Assembly: GCF_040215725.1 (NCBI RefSeq)
Contig: NZ_CP157969.1
Coordinates: 1,054,001-1,118,000, forward strand
Source: Rhizobium sp. ZPR4
GTDB lineage: Bacteria; Pseudomonadota; Alphaproteobacteria; Rhizobiales; Rhizobiaceae
Direction: 5' to 3'
DNA: 64,000 nt
Part shown: in pieces, positions 40,797 to 49,647 of the stretch
Position numbering within the stretch: the stretch's first letter is position 1
Layout: every line of letters starts with the position of its first letter
Translations under genes and position numbers: made by a program
The notes under the pieces: generated by a model
Seen by the model: the letters and a program-made list of their open reading frames with translations, nothing else
What the model was told of the DNA's origin: nothing
Databases searched by the model: none

Positions 40797-41444
40797 TCAA
40801 TTCGCCAGCAGTACGGGAATGCTGCGAACGGCCTCTTTTCCAGCTCGCGTGACCGAGATGCGCGCGTAGACGGCATCCTTGATCTTGCCCTCCGCAATCA
40901 GAGCCTTGCCAGTGCCTGATGCTGCAGTCTTCAGGTTACGGATCTGATAGTCCTCGGCCTTAGGCCCGATGGCCTGGACGACGACTGCTTCGGCTTCAGG
41001 CGGCTCAATCGCGGCATCGCCGCTGATGAAAACGAGCTCCCAGGTCGCCGGATCGATCGGTTTGACCTCCACCTTGAGATCATCATCGAAGCCCGCCACC
41101 GAGCCTCCATTCGGTCCGACGACCGCGTCGATTGGCGCTGCACCTGGCAGATAGGCCTCGCGTGTATGGAAATGAGTGCCATGCCAGACACGGACACGGA
41201 CGCGGTAGGCACCTTCGACCCGTCCACTGGCGACGACAGTCGAACCGTCGGGACCGGCAGATATCGCTAGCGGGTGGATCTTTCCGGAAAGATCGATCGC
41301 ATCCGCCTCGATTTCGTTGAGAGGCGGCGCCTTGTAGTCGGTGACGCCTGCCTCGCTGAAAGCGATCTCCCATTTGTCGGCGCCCTTGCCGACAATATCG
41401 ACCATTTGGCCATGGCCCATATGAATCGAAGGCTGTTCGGACAT
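40797..41444 (-). CDS. unknown protein of the nickel/cobalt resistance operon
   Basis: A 215-residue soluble protein starting at the ATG at 41444 after GGAGAA. It begins with a His-rich tip (MSEQPSIHMGHGQMVDI) and contains HGTHFHTREAYLPGA, so metal binding is plausible. The rest alternates short strands rich in Val and Ala, suggesting beta-sandwich modules. No signal peptide is visible. It is the last gene of the operon containing rcnA, the sensor and DedA. I do not recognise a named family. Confidence 0.7.
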   Translation of the reverse strand: MSEQPSIHMGHGQMVDIVGKGADKWEIAFSEAGVTDYKAPPLNEIEADAIDLSGKIHPLAISAGPDGSTVVASGRVEGAYRVRVRVWHGTHFHTREAYLPGAAPIDAVVGPNGGSVAGFDDDLKVEVKPIDPATWELVFISGDAAIEPPEAEAVVVQAIGPKAEDYQIRNLKTAASGTGKALIAEGKIKDAVYARISVTRAGKEAVRSIPVLLAN

Positions 41445-41547
41445 TTGACATTCTCCTTCCGTGATTTGCCAGTCTGTGGCGGTTTGCATTGCATCGCTAT
41501 GAGCCGATCGCACTCACGCCGTCGCGGGAGAATGGGCTCGTCGGTAA

Positions 41548-42246
41548 TCAAATGTGGCCGGGGCAGGCAGGGTGCTTGCCTCCGCAGCAATGATGGATGG
41601 CATGATCGGTCGATTTTGCCCGCGTTGCATTGGCCCCAAGAACCTTCCTGGTGACTGCTCCGGCGCCGAGGATCAGAAAAAGGGAGAAGGCGAGCACAGC
41701 GGCACCTCTTTCCATGTATCCGACACTGTCGAGTTCCGCGGCGCCGATTGCCGCCAGCCAGCCCGGCAACAGCATGACGAGGCTCCAGACGACCGCTGAA
41801 GCTATGTTCGCAAGCTGGAACCGCCGATGGTCCATCGCCATCATGCCGGCCACCAGGGGAACCGTTGAACGAACAGGGCCGAGAAAGCGCCCGAAGAAGA
41901 CCGAGGAAGCGCCATGTTTCCGAAAGAAAATACGGGCTCTGGCCATGCCGGATTTGTACCGGGCGAGCGGCCACCGATCGGCAAGGCCCGGTCCCGCCCA
42001 TCGACCGATCCAGTATGAAACGGCGTCTCCAAGAATAGCGCCAATGATCGTAGCGGTGACGATGGGTACGGGCTGAATTGCGCCGGCACCGATAAGTCCT
42101 CCAAGAATGACCATCAACGCGGTGGCAGGGATCGCAAACCCGATGATGACGAGCGATTCCCCAAACGCGATCAGACCTGCAACCATGAACGCATACGTCT
42201 GGTGGTATTCGATAAAGTCGGCGATATGCCCGGCGAGCTGTTCCAT
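41548..42246 (-). CDS. DedA-family membrane protein
   Basis: A 232-residue membrane protein with the DedA/SNARE-associated pattern: E in FGESLVIIGFAIPA, the amphipathic segment GDAVSYWIGRWAGPG, and FFRKHGASSVFFGRFLGPVRSTVPLVAGM. The ATG at 42246 follows AAGGACT; an upstream in-frame ATG is rejected. The C-terminus carries a Cys/His tail (HHCCGGKHPACPGH), unusual for DedA and possibly metal-binding. DedA proteins support membrane lipid flipping and ion homeostasis. It lies downstream of the metal sensor and exporter. Confidence 0.88.
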   Translation of the reverse strand: MEQLAGHIADFIEYHQTYAFMVAGLIAFGESLVIIGFAIPATALMVILGGLIGAGAIQPVPIVTATIIGAILGDAVSYWIGRWAGPGLADRWPLARYKSGMARARIFFRKHGASSVFFGRFLGPVRSTVPLVAGMMAMDHRRFQLANIASAVVWSLVMLLPGWLAAIGAAELDSVGYMERGAAVLAFSLFLILGAGAVTRKVLGANATRAKSTDHAIHHCCGGKHPACPGHI

Positions 42247-42348
42247 TGGGAGTCCTTCAGCGAGTTTTGATCGCTCCGATCGATGACCGTGTCGTGTCAT
42301 GTGTCGATCTGACTGAGGTCTTTCCGCCGACGCGATGCGCGTCGGCAG

Positions 42349-42735
42349 CTAGAGATACTTGGTGATGGCCTTGAACTCGTCTATCGGGCGGCGCTTGTCA
42401 TGCGTCAGAGTTCCGACGACATCTTCCAGGCAATGATCGAGATGATCTTGTATGAGAGTTTTCTTAGCCTGCACGATCGCCTTTTCGACTGCTGAAAGCT
42501 GCTGGGCGATGTCGATGCATTCCCTGCCGTTGTCGATCATCTGGACGACGGTATGGAGATGTCCTTCGGCCCGCCTCAGCCGTTTGGCGATTGCTTCATG
42601 ATGATGATGGATGCTGTGGCCATCATCAGCCTTGCCGGGATTTGCTGGCAAGGCATGTTTCGATAAGGATTTGGATGACGAGCCTGAGCTTGTTCCTAAT
42701 GCGACCTGGGAATTGACACCAGTCTCCGAAGGCAT
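42349..42735 (-). CDS. CsoR/RcnR-family metal-sensing repressor
   Basis: A 128-residue all-helical repressor if it starts at the ATG at 42735 (AAAGGA about nine bases upstream); ATGs to 42789 are possible. The core keeps the Cys-His-Cys sensor arrangement (ECIDIAQQL, then DHLDHCLED), plus a His-rich N-terminal arm (HSIHHHHEA) such as nickel/cobalt sensors use. Compared with the usual 90 residues it has a 40-residue Ser-rich N-terminal extension. It lies between rcnA and dedA and probably represses this operon through the G-tract site at 44700-44718. Confidence 0.9.
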   Translation of the reverse strand: MPSETGVNSQVALGTSSGSSSKSLSKHALPANPGKADDGHSIHHHHEAIAKRLRRAEGHLHTVVQMIDNGRECIDIAQQLSAVEKAIVQAKKTLIQDHLDHCLEDVVGTLTHDKRRPIDEFKAITKYL

Positions 42736-42801
42736 ATCCATCATTCCTTTGACGTGGCTGTTGCAAGTTTCGCCGGCCGATTGTACCAAGATCCATCCTC
42801 C

Positions 42802-44001
42802 TTATTGAACGTTGACTGTGGCACCTGTTCCGGACTGCAGGAGGCTGGCGGCCTTCTCCACCGGTTCGTGATGGGGGTTCATGATGCCGTTGACGCCGTG
42901 ATAGCCCATGTAAAGCCCGACAAGTACGATGACTGCGCTGGAGAAATAGGGCGCGCGGGCAGCGGCGTTCGAGAGCCATGAAAACTTCTGGGTGGCCTTG
43001 CGCACACCGATTGCGGCGGCAGCACCGACCATGACCAGCGTGATTGCCAGACCGATCGAGAAACACAGGACGAGAACGGCACCCAGCGAAATCTCCTTGA
43101 GCTGCAGGCAGAGGAGGAGGACTGTAATTGCCGCAGGGCAGGGAATCAGGCCGCCGGTCAGTCCGAACAGGATGATCTGTCCGGTCGTGACTTGACGATT
43201 GGCGAACCGCTTGCGGATATCGTTCGCATGGGAAAGGGCATGGGCGTCCTGGTAGCCCTCAGTGGCGAGATTGACGCCGCTATCGGATGTTTTGGCCTTT
43301 GCCGAATCTGTCAGGAAAGAGACGTCGTAGTCGTGTTCGTGGTCGCCGTGATCGAGGCTGAGGCGAGCCACGAAATCAATGGGTTCGGCGATGGTTTCGA
43401 CGGACTCCATGTAGCCGTTGCGGTCGACAAAGGAGAACTTCTGCTTCGTGCCATCAGGGCGTTCCGTGGTCAAGGTGACATACTCGGCCGTCCAGTTGTC
43501 GCCGCTGACGACCTGTAGGCGCCAGAAGGCCGGTCGTTCCTTCGAGATTTCCATCGACATGAACCCATGGCCGGTATCGATACGCTGCGCCGGAATTGTC
43601 TTGTCACGGGTCTTTTCCCACTCGGCGACGTCGCGCTCATATTGCTTGGCCGCGCTCTGCTCCTTCCACGTCTGCCGGAACATCCAGGTGGCGACACCGA
43701 TGATGATGACGGCCGAGGCAATCTGGAAATACGGTTCTGCCGTTTCGGCATCGAGACCGGAAAAAAGATACATTCCGCCGAGCGCGATCGCCCACACGAC
43801 CAGCGTATGGGAGAATGTCGCCGCCAGCCCGAGCAGGATCGACTGAACGACCGTTCCCCTTACGGCCACGATGAATGCGGCCATCATCGTCTTGGAGTGA
43901 CCCGGTTCCAACCCGTGAAGGGCACCGAGGAGGATAGCGCTGGGGATATAGAGCCATGCTGCGCCGCTTCCCTGGGCGACCAAAGAACTGAAGGATTCCA
44001 T
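42802..44001 (-). CDS. rcnA: nickel/cobalt exporter, RcnA/NicO family
   Basis: A 399-residue inner-membrane protein with the family motif HGLEPGHSKTMMAAF near residue 33, a long loop containing a histidine/aspartate stretch (LDHGDHEHDYD) after the third membrane segment, and the second half motif GGLIPCPAAITVLL. NicO/RcnA proteins export Ni(II) and Co(II). The ATG at 44001 follows GGAG at six bases; a TTG at 44013 is the alternative. It is the second gene of the operon, after the GNAT gene. Confidence 0.92.
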   Translation of the reverse strand: MESFSSLVAQGSGAAWLYIPSAILLGALHGLEPGHSKTMMAAFIVAVRGTVVQSILLGLAATFSHTLVVWAIALGGMYLFSGLDAETAEPYFQIASAVIIIGVATWMFRQTWKEQSAAKQYERDVAEWEKTRDKTIPAQRIDTGHGFMSMEISKERPAFWRLQVVSGDNWTAEYVTLTTERPDGTKQKFSFVDRNGYMESVETIAEPIDFVARLSLDHGDHEHDYDVSFLTDSAKAKTSDSGVNLATEGYQDAHALSHANDIRKRFANRQVTTGQIILFGLTGGLIPCPAAITVLLLCLQLKEISLGAVLVLCFSIGLAITLVMVGAAAAIGVRKATQKFSWLSNAAARAPYFSSAVIVLVGLYMGYHGVNGIMNPHHEPVEKAASLLQSGTGATVNVQ

Positions 44002-44055
44002 AAGTTTCTCCAAGATGTGCTTCGAAGGAATGATTTTGCGATTGGTTTCACATGA

Positions 44056-44646
44056 TCATCGGAGGGCGGTGGCCTGCACGGCTTTGCCGTTGATCAGCTT
44101 GTCGAAATGAATGGTCTCGCCGTCATCGGCGAGCGCGACATATTGCCTGGACTTCCAAAAGCCGACGGTCGCGACTGCATCGGAACTCGCATGGAGGTAC
44201 ATGCGCCCATAGCCCTTGGCGAGCGCGTCGAACTCACAAAGCGCGGCAAGCCTCTTGCCCAGGCCGTGAGCGCGCTTGTCCTTGCGCACATAGAGACGCC
44301 ACAGAGAGGCTACATTCGTGCCGTCGCCATAAATATCGGCGAAGAGTGTTGCGCAGTTCGGTTTCCATCCAAGGTGCCGGATTCCGGTCGTGGCGATAAT
44401 CTCGCCAGTTTCGTCTTCGACGGTCCAGAAAGCGCCGCGGTTGGAGCTGCTGAAATGATTTCCACCGGGCGGAAGTAGGAGCGAGTCAAGGTCACCGTGC
44501 CAATCCGGCCGGTAGTCGAAACCGTAGAATTCCTTGATGACGTCGAGGCAGAATTTGCGCGCGCGAGCTGCGGTCTCGCCCGCTTCGTCATTCAGTTGCG
44601 TCAGAAGAAGCTGATTTGGAAAATTCGGGCTTGTCAAGTCAAGCAT
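44056..44646 (-). CDS. GNAT-family N-acetyltransferase
   Basis: A 196-residue acetyltransferase with the acetyl-CoA loop in LYVRKDKRAHGLGKRLAA (R/Q-x-x-G-x-G/A pattern) and the following helix. The substrate is not known. It is the first gene of the rcnA operon (55 bases before rcnA), so acetylation may modify a metal ligand or chelator. The upstream 75 bases hold the G-tract inverted repeat. Confidence 0.85.
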   Translation of the reverse strand: MLDLTSPNFPNQLLLTQLNDEAGETAARARKFCLDVIKEFYGFDYRPDWHGDLDSLLLPPGGNHFSSSNRGAFWTVEDETGEIIATTGIRHLGWKPNCATLFADIYGDGTNVASLWRLYVRKDKRAHGLGKRLAALCEFDALAKGYGRMYLHASSDAVATVGFWKSRQYVALADDGETIHFDKLINGKAVQATALR

Positions 44647-44699
44647 GGCAACGACCTATATGGGATATAGTCTATATGACCTGTCGATGCGTGACTCTA

Positions 44700-44718
44700 T
44701 ATCCCCTCAGGGGGGATA
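44700..44718. promoter_or_regulatory. G-tract operator 1 for CsoR/RcnR-type sensor
   Basis: TATCCCCTCAGGGGGGATA, an inverted repeat with a G/C tract flanked by AT, the general form of CsoR, RcnR and InrS sites. It is 54 bases upstream of the GNAT start of the rcnA operon. Confidence 0.65.
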
Positions 44719-44794
44719 GGATCAAGATGTTTTTTGCATCCCCGTCAATATTTCTATTGTTGACAATCCTACAATTGTGAATCCATCATGACAA

Positions 44795-44813
44795 TATGCC
44801 CTCCGGGGGGATA
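44795..44813. promoter_or_regulatory. G-tract operator 2 for CsoR/RcnR-type sensor
   Basis: TATGCCCTCCGGGGGGATA shares the plan of operator 1. It lies about 150 bases before the first ABC permease gene, immediately downstream of the TTGACA promoter candidate, where a bound repressor would block initiation. Confidence 0.6.
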
Positions 44814-44963
44814 GCTTCTAAATCTAAGATGGAATCCGAAGCGATGAAGCCTTCTTCTTATCGGTCAGACATCTTGAGGACGCCGACTGACGCGGGCAGG
44901 AGCCTGCTGCCAGACGGATATCCTTCAGGCTGCATTCCATTGTAACGGGGGAGGCGGGCGAAC

Positions 44964-45908
44964 ATGATGAAAATCCTGCTGCAGCGTCTTGCCTTTCTAG
45001 CCGCCACGACATTCGTGGTTTCCGTTCTCGCCTTTCTTGTTCCCTATGTGAGCGGCGGAGACCCTGTGCGAACCATCCTTCAGTCGCGCGTCGGCGACCT
45101 TGCTGTCGATGAAGACGCTGTGGAAGCGCTGAGAGTGAAATTGGGGCTCGAGCGGCCGCTGCATGAGCAATACGGGATTTGGCTGGCAGATGCGTTGAGA
45201 GGGGATCTGGGAATTTCGTTCGCCAACAAGATGCCCGTGGAAGGCGAGGTCGCACGGGCGCTGGGCGTTTCGGCAACCCTGGCGGCGGTTTCCCTGGCTT
45301 TCGCTCTTCTGTTGGCTTTTCCGCTCGGTACATTGAGCGCGATACGTCCTGGCGGGCGGTTCGATACTGCTGCGACTTTCGTGACGCAGACCTTCGTCGC
45401 GGTCCCGGAATACTGGATGGCTCCTATGGCCATACTTCTCTTCTCCCTCCATCTTGGCGTTCTTCCGTCTGCGGGGTGGCGGGGACCATCCTCGGTAGTC
45501 ATGCCCGCTCTCGTGCTGTCATTGCGTCCCATGGCCTATTTCACGCGGGTTACCCGCGCCGCCATGATTGACGTGCTGGGCGCACCCTACATCACAGCCG
45601 CCCTGTCGCGTGGATTGAACATGCGGCAGACCGTCCTGCATCACGGCGTACGCAATGGGGTCATGCCCGTGCTGACGCTTTTTGCAATGTGGCTGGCCGG
45701 TCTTCTCGGTGGTTCGGTGGTCGTCGAGGTGATCTTCTCGATACCAGGCATGGGGCGTCTGCTCTACGAGGCGGTGATCAACAAGGACATTCCAATGCTG
45801 CAGGGCGGCTTCGTTTGCATCGTCATCTTGTCCGTGGTGATCACCACGATCGCCGACCTCCTGCATATGTTCATCAACCCCGCTGTGAGGGCCGGCCATG
45901 TCCACTAG
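44964..45908 (+). CDS. nickel/oligopeptide-type ABC transporter permease (DppB/NikB type)
   Basis: A 314-residue permease with an N-terminal membrane segment, a long periplasmic region beginning VPYVSGGDPVRTIL, and five further segments. The ATPase-contact loop is near GLNMRQTVLHHGVRNG. RBS GGGGGAGG precedes tandem ATGs at 44964 and 44967. It overlaps the next permease gene by 11 bases. Members of this family import di/oligopeptides, nickel-chelates or metallophores. The flanking metal genes make a metal-chelate substrate worth considering. Confidence 0.9.
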   Translation: MMKILLQRLAFLAATTFVVSVLAFLVPYVSGGDPVRTILQSRVGDLAVDEDAVEALRVKLGLERPLHEQYGIWLADALRGDLGISFANKMPVEGEVARALGVSATLAAVSLAFALLLAFPLGTLSAIRPGGRFDTAATFVTQTFVAVPEYWMAPMAILLFSLHLGVLPSAGWRGPSSVVMPALVLSLRPMAYFTRVTRAAMIDVLGAPYITAALSRGLNMRQTVLHHGVRNGVMPVLTLFAMWLAGLLGGSVVVEVIFSIPGMGRLLYEAVINKDIPMLQGGFVCIVILSVVITTIADLLHMFINPAVRAGHVH

Positions 45909-46779
45909 CCAAAATCCCAGCATGTCGTCGGCGTGGACGGAAGATCAGGCGATATCGAAGCTGAAATTTCTTCGGCTCCTGGCACATTGGCACTGGACGC
46001 TCATAATCGGTACGGCGATGTCTGCCATCATCGCGGTGCTGCTCGTCCTTGGTCCCTGGATTGCGCCGCATGATCCTGCGGCACAGAGCCTGCTGAAGCG
46101 CCTGAAGCCGCCGAGCGCGACCTATTGGCTCGGAACGGACGAGCTTGGGCGGGATCTGTTGAGCCGCATTCTCACCGGCGGCCAGTTCGCTGTTGCTATC
46201 TCGGCTCTGACGCTCCTCCTTTGCGTGGTAATCGGCCTGGCCGTGGGCATGATGAGCGCCCGTGCGGGAGGATGGCTTGACGAACTCATGATGCGGATCG
46301 TCGATCTGATCCTGTCGTTTCCCGATGTCATAGTCGCAATGTTCATGGTTGCCATCTTTGGTTCCGGCTATGTCACGCTCATCGTATCGCTGACCGTCGT
46401 CGGATGGGCGCCGTTCGCTCGTCTCGCTCGCAGCCTCACGCTCACCATCAACACTCGCGAATATGTCGCCGCGGCGGAAGTGCTCGGCTGCCGTCCGAGC
46501 TTCATCCTGTTTCGCCATGTACTGCCCAATATATTGCGACCCGTCGCGGCGATCACATTTCTGCGCTTCGGCCACAAGCTGATAACCGTCGGTGGGTTGT
46601 CCTACCTCGGTCTCGGCGTTCAACCGCCTCATGCCGACTGGGCGCTAATGATGGCCTCGTCGCAGAACTATTTCGATCGCGTGCCGCTTCTGATCATTGC
46701 TCCAGGGCTCGCGATCTTCCTCACCGCACTTTCAGTCACCTGGCTCGGTCAGGGTCTCGAAAAGTGGCACAGACATTGA
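45898..46779 (+). CDS. nickel/oligopeptide-type ABC transporter permease (DppC/NikC type)
   Basis: A 293-residue permease with the usual N-terminal segment, the motif YWLGTDELGRDLLSRILTGG and the contact loop AAEVLGCRPSFILFRHVLPN. It overlaps the previous gene. A GntR gene follows 20 bases later, interrupting the standard permease-ATPase order. Confidence 0.9.
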   Translation: MSTSQNPSMSSAWTEDQAISKLKFLRLLAHWHWTLIIGTAMSAIIAVLLVLGPWIAPHDPAAQSLLKRLKPPSATYWLGTDELGRDLLSRILTGGQFAVAISALTLLLCVVIGLAVGMMSARAGGWLDELMMRIVDLILSFPDVIVAMFMVAIFGSGYVTLIVSLTVVGWAPFARLARSLTLTINTREYVAAAEVLGCRPSFILFRHVLPNILRPVAAITFLRFGHKLITVGGLSYLGLGVQPPHADWALMMASSQNYFDRVPLLIIAPGLAIFLTALSVTWLGQGLEKWHRH

Positions 46780-46799
46780 ACGGGTCCAGGGAGATTAGC

Positions 46800-47501
46800 A
46801 TGACGAAATTGAAGGGCGGCAATGCCAAGCTTCCACGCTCCAATCTGGCGACGCAGGTCGCCCATGAAATTCGCAATGGCGTTCTAAACGGTGCTTTCCC
46901 CTTAGGCTCGCAGTTGAACGAGGCCGAGCTCGCCGAGCGTTTCGGTGTCAGTCGTGGTCCTGTCCGCGAAGCCCTCGCGCGGCTGGCGCAGGAGGGGATC
47001 GTCAACAGCCTGCCGCATCGCGGGGTCTTCGTGCCGGAACTGACGGAAAGCGATGTCATCGACATCTACCTCGTACGCCAGCCCTTGGAGCTTACCGCGA
47101 TGGAAAAGATAATGGGCAGCGCGGAGAAGCGCATCGCCGTGCACAGGGAACTCAGCGCCATCGCCATCCGTATGGAGCGTGCCCGCCTCAGCCGCCATTG
47201 GTCACAGATTGCCGAGCTCGACATGCAGTTCCATCGAACCCTGGTCGATGCCGCCGAAAGCCCGCGGCTGTCGCGTGTCTATGCCACCGTACAGGCCGAG
47301 ACGAAGCTATGCCTGCACAAGCTGATGGGCGGTTACAAGGGAAACGACGCTCTTGTGCAGGAACATCAGCTTCTCGCGGATCTGGTCTTGTCCGGCACAC
47401 TGGAAGCCGGGGTTGCTGAGCTGCGCCGGCATTTTGGCAATCCTGTCGAAACGATGCGCAAGGCGATCCAGGCAAGGAAGGATGTCGCCTCAGCAGCGTG
47501 A
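46800..47501 (+). CDS. GntR-family (FadR subfamily) transcriptional regulator inside the ABC operon
   Basis: A 233-residue regulator with a winged helix-turn-helix (AELAERFGVSRGPVREALARL) and an FCD domain (LDMQFHRTLVDAAESPRL). The ATG at 46800 follows CAGGGAG; the frame is open further upstream only over the permease gene. It sits between permease and ATPase genes, so it is co-transcribed and probably autoregulates the cassette in answer to a ligand. Confidence 0.9.
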   Translation: MTKLKGGNAKLPRSNLATQVAHEIRNGVLNGAFPLGSQLNEAELAERFGVSRGPVREALARLAQEGIVNSLPHRGVFVPELTESDVIDIYLVRQPLELTAMEKIMGSAEKRIAVHRELSAIAIRMERARLSRHWSQIAELDMQFHRTLVDAAESPRLSRVYATVQAETKLCLHKLMGGYKGNDALVQEHQLLADLVLSGTLEAGVAELRRHFGNPVETMRKAIQARKDVASAA

Positions 47502-47533
47502 ATCCTCTGTTCCTCATATGGGAGAATGATCGC

Positions 47534-48586
47534 ATGACATGCAAGGCCTGCGAAAGTACCGACCGATCTGCAGATATCATAGACCCAATCCTGTCCGTCC
47601 GCGATCTGACGGTGCACTTCGTCGGACTGGATCAGCCGATGCTGGATCGAGTCAGCTTCGACGTTCGTAGGGGTGAGGTCGTTGCGCTGGTAGGCGAATC
47701 TGGTTCCGGCAAGAGCGTGACAGCGCTATCGATCATGCGCCTCTTGCCTTCAGCAGCGAAGATGTCGGCATCTGCTATTGAATTCGATGGTCAGGACCTG
47801 CAGAAGCTTTCCTCCACCGCGTTCGATCGCCTCAGAGGCGGCCGTCTTTCCATGCTGTTCCAGCAGCCGCAAGTCATGCTCGATCCGACATCGAAAGTCG
47901 GTGTTCAGGTGGGTGAGCCGCTCCTTTATCATAACGGCACGCATGGTCGGGAAAATCGCCGGCAGGTGGTTGGCCTTCTGGGGGAGGTCGGCATCCCGGA
48001 TCCAGCAGCGCGGGTGGATTGCTACTCCTTCGAACTTTCAGGCGGTATGGCTCAGAGGGTCATGATGGCCGCGGCACTCAGCGCCGGTCCGGAGTTGTTG
48101 ATTGCCGACGAACCGACCACGGCGCTCGATGTGACCGTCCAGACACAGATCCTGCGACTCCTCGATACCGAACGCCGTCATCGCCGCCTTGCCGTGCTGT
48201 TGATCACTCATGATCTTGCCGTTGTTTCAGCGATCGCCGACCGCATTGTCGTGATGTATGCGGGGCGTGTCGTCGAGGAGGGTCCAACGTCGCAGGTTCT
48301 GAAGAATCCCGCGCATCCCTATACGCAGGCCCTGATCCGTTGCTCGCTTCTTCAGGTCGACGCTCAGGGACGGCTATTCTCGTTGCCGCATGGCGCTGTG
48401 CATGCAAGGGATCTGGCCGTTGGCTGCCGCTTCCATCCGCGTTGTCCCGTGGCACAGGCTCATGGTTATCTGGAACGCTGTGTCATGGAGGAACCCGGTC
48501 TTCGAGACACCGACTTCGGGCGCAAGGCGCGATGCTGGACTGTCGTTGATCGCGAAGCCGCTGTCAGCGAAGGGGCTCCCGCATGA
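47534..48586 (+). CDS. ABC transporter ATP-binding protein (DppD/NikD type)
   Basis: A 350-residue ATPase with Walker A GESGSGKSV, signature LSGGMAQR, Walker B LLIADEPTTALD, and the C-terminal oligopeptide/nickel domain with its Cys-containing segment (GCRFHPRCPVAQ). The ATG at 47534 has GGGAG eight bases upstream; a GTG at 47498 overlapping the previous stop is the alternative. It overlaps the next ATPase gene by four bases. Confidence 0.92.
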   Translation: MTCKACESTDRSADIIDPILSVRDLTVHFVGLDQPMLDRVSFDVRRGEVVALVGESGSGKSVTALSIMRLLPSAAKMSASAIEFDGQDLQKLSSTAFDRLRGGRLSMLFQQPQVMLDPTSKVGVQVGEPLLYHNGTHGRENRRQVVGLLGEVGIPDPAARVDCYSFELSGGMAQRVMMAAALSAGPELLIADEPTTALDVTVQTQILRLLDTERRHRRLAVLLITHDLAVVSAIADRIVVMYAGRVVEEGPTSQVLKNPAHPYTQALIRCSLLQVDAQGRLFSLPHGAVHARDLAVGCRFHPRCPVAQAHGYLERCVMEEPGLRDTDFGRKARCWTVVDREAAVSEGAPA

Positions 48587-49611
48587 AGCCGCGCGTCTCA
48601 AGCACTGATTTCGTGATCGCAGAAGGCCTCACCAAGCATTATGCGCTGTCCGGGGGGAGGCTGGTACGTTCGGTCGATGGAGCCAGTTTCTCCATTCGGC
48701 ATGGCGAGGTCTTAGGACTCGTGGGTGAATCCGGCTGCGGCAAGAGCACTATCGCAAAGCTGCTCACGCGCCTGACGCCACTCACGTCGGGGCGTGTCAA
48801 AGTTGACGGTCGTGATGTCATGGCCTTGCGTGGCGAGGAGCTGCGCAAGATGCGCCGTACCATGCAGCTCGTGTTCCAGGATCCCTATTCGGCCCTTGAT
48901 CCTTCGATGACCATCGGCGAAAGCATGAAGGCGCCTCTTTCGCAACATGCGATGTACATGCCCGCCGACTGCAAGGGCAGGGTGATCGAAATGCTGCGCG
49001 AGGTCGGCCTTACAGAGGCTTTCTACGACCGCTATCCCAATCAATGCTCCGGCGGGCAGCTCCAGCGCGTCGGGATCGGGCGCGCGCTTCTTCTGCGACC
49101 GGAGTTTCTCATCTGCGATGAGCCAACCTCAGCTCTTGATTCCTCCATGCGCACGCAGATCCTCAACCTCCTGGCGGAACTGAGGGTGCGACGGCGCCTT
49201 ACGATCCTGATGATCACGCACGACCTCAGGCTGGTGTCTCGCTTCTGCGACAGGATTGCCGTCATGTATCTCGGTCAGATTGTGGAGATCGCTCCTGCCG
49301 CCGATCTGTTCGCGTGCCCCCGGCATCCGTATACCCAGGCCCTGATCGCCTCGTCCTTGCTCGAGGTGCATGGTCTTGAGGAGACGATCGACACTTTGCG
49401 GGGAGAGCCGCCCAGTCCTCTTGCTCCGCCCGAGGGTTGCCGTCTGCGGACGCGCTGTGCGCACGCCGATAACCGCTGCGCACAGGCGCAGCCTCAACTC
49501 CGCAGTATCACCGAGGACGATGGTGTCCGACACTTCGTGAGCTGCCATCATTTCGAGCGGATCGAGGAAGTCCGCAAGAAGCACCGCAGGCCTGCGGCCG
49601 CGACCGCCTGA
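48583..49611 (+). CDS. ABC transporter ATP-binding protein (DppF/NikE type)
   Basis: A 342-residue ATPase with Walker A GESGCGKST, Q loop VFQDPYSALDPS, signature CSGGQLQR, Walker [13 protein letters not shown], and the C-terminal segment GCRLRTRCAHADNRC. The SGGQLQR signature is preceded by Cys where Leu is usual. It completes the ATPase pair of the cassette. Confidence 0.92.
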   Translation: MKPRVSSTDFVIAEGLTKHYALSGGRLVRSVDGASFSIRHGEVLGLVGESGCGKSTIAKLLTRLTPLTSGRVKVDGRDVMALRGEELRKMRRTMQLVFQDPYSALDPSMTIGESMKAPLSQHAMYMPADCKGRVIEMLREVGLTEAFYDRYPNQCSGGQLQRVGIGRALLLRPEFLICDEPTSALDSSMRTQILNLLAELRVRRRLTILMITHDLRLVSRFCDRIAVMYLGQIVEIAPAADLFACPRHPYTQALIASSLLEVHGLEETIDTLRGEPPSPLAPPEGCRLRTRCAHADNRCAQAQPQLRSITEDDGVRHFVSCHHFERIEEVRKKHRRPAAATA

Positions 49612-49647
49612 ACATGCCAGAAAGTCCAAAAATCATTAAAGGGGAAT

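Larger units (their letters stand above)
44647..44963. promoter_or_regulatory. divergent promoter region between rcnA operon and ABC cassette
   Basis: A 317-base gap with a repeated CTATAT element near 44655-44680, two 19-bp G-tract inverted repeats (listed separately), and a plus-strand promoter candidate TTGACA at 44760-44765 with CATCAT at 44784-44789. Operator 2 lies just past the expected start of that transcript. No gene was recognised. Confidence 0.6.

Noticed and set aside
46404..46799. N-terminal extension of the internal GntR gene
   Set aside because: It lies wholly within the upstream permease gene. The ATG at 46800 has CAGGGAG and gives a normal FadR-type N-terminus.
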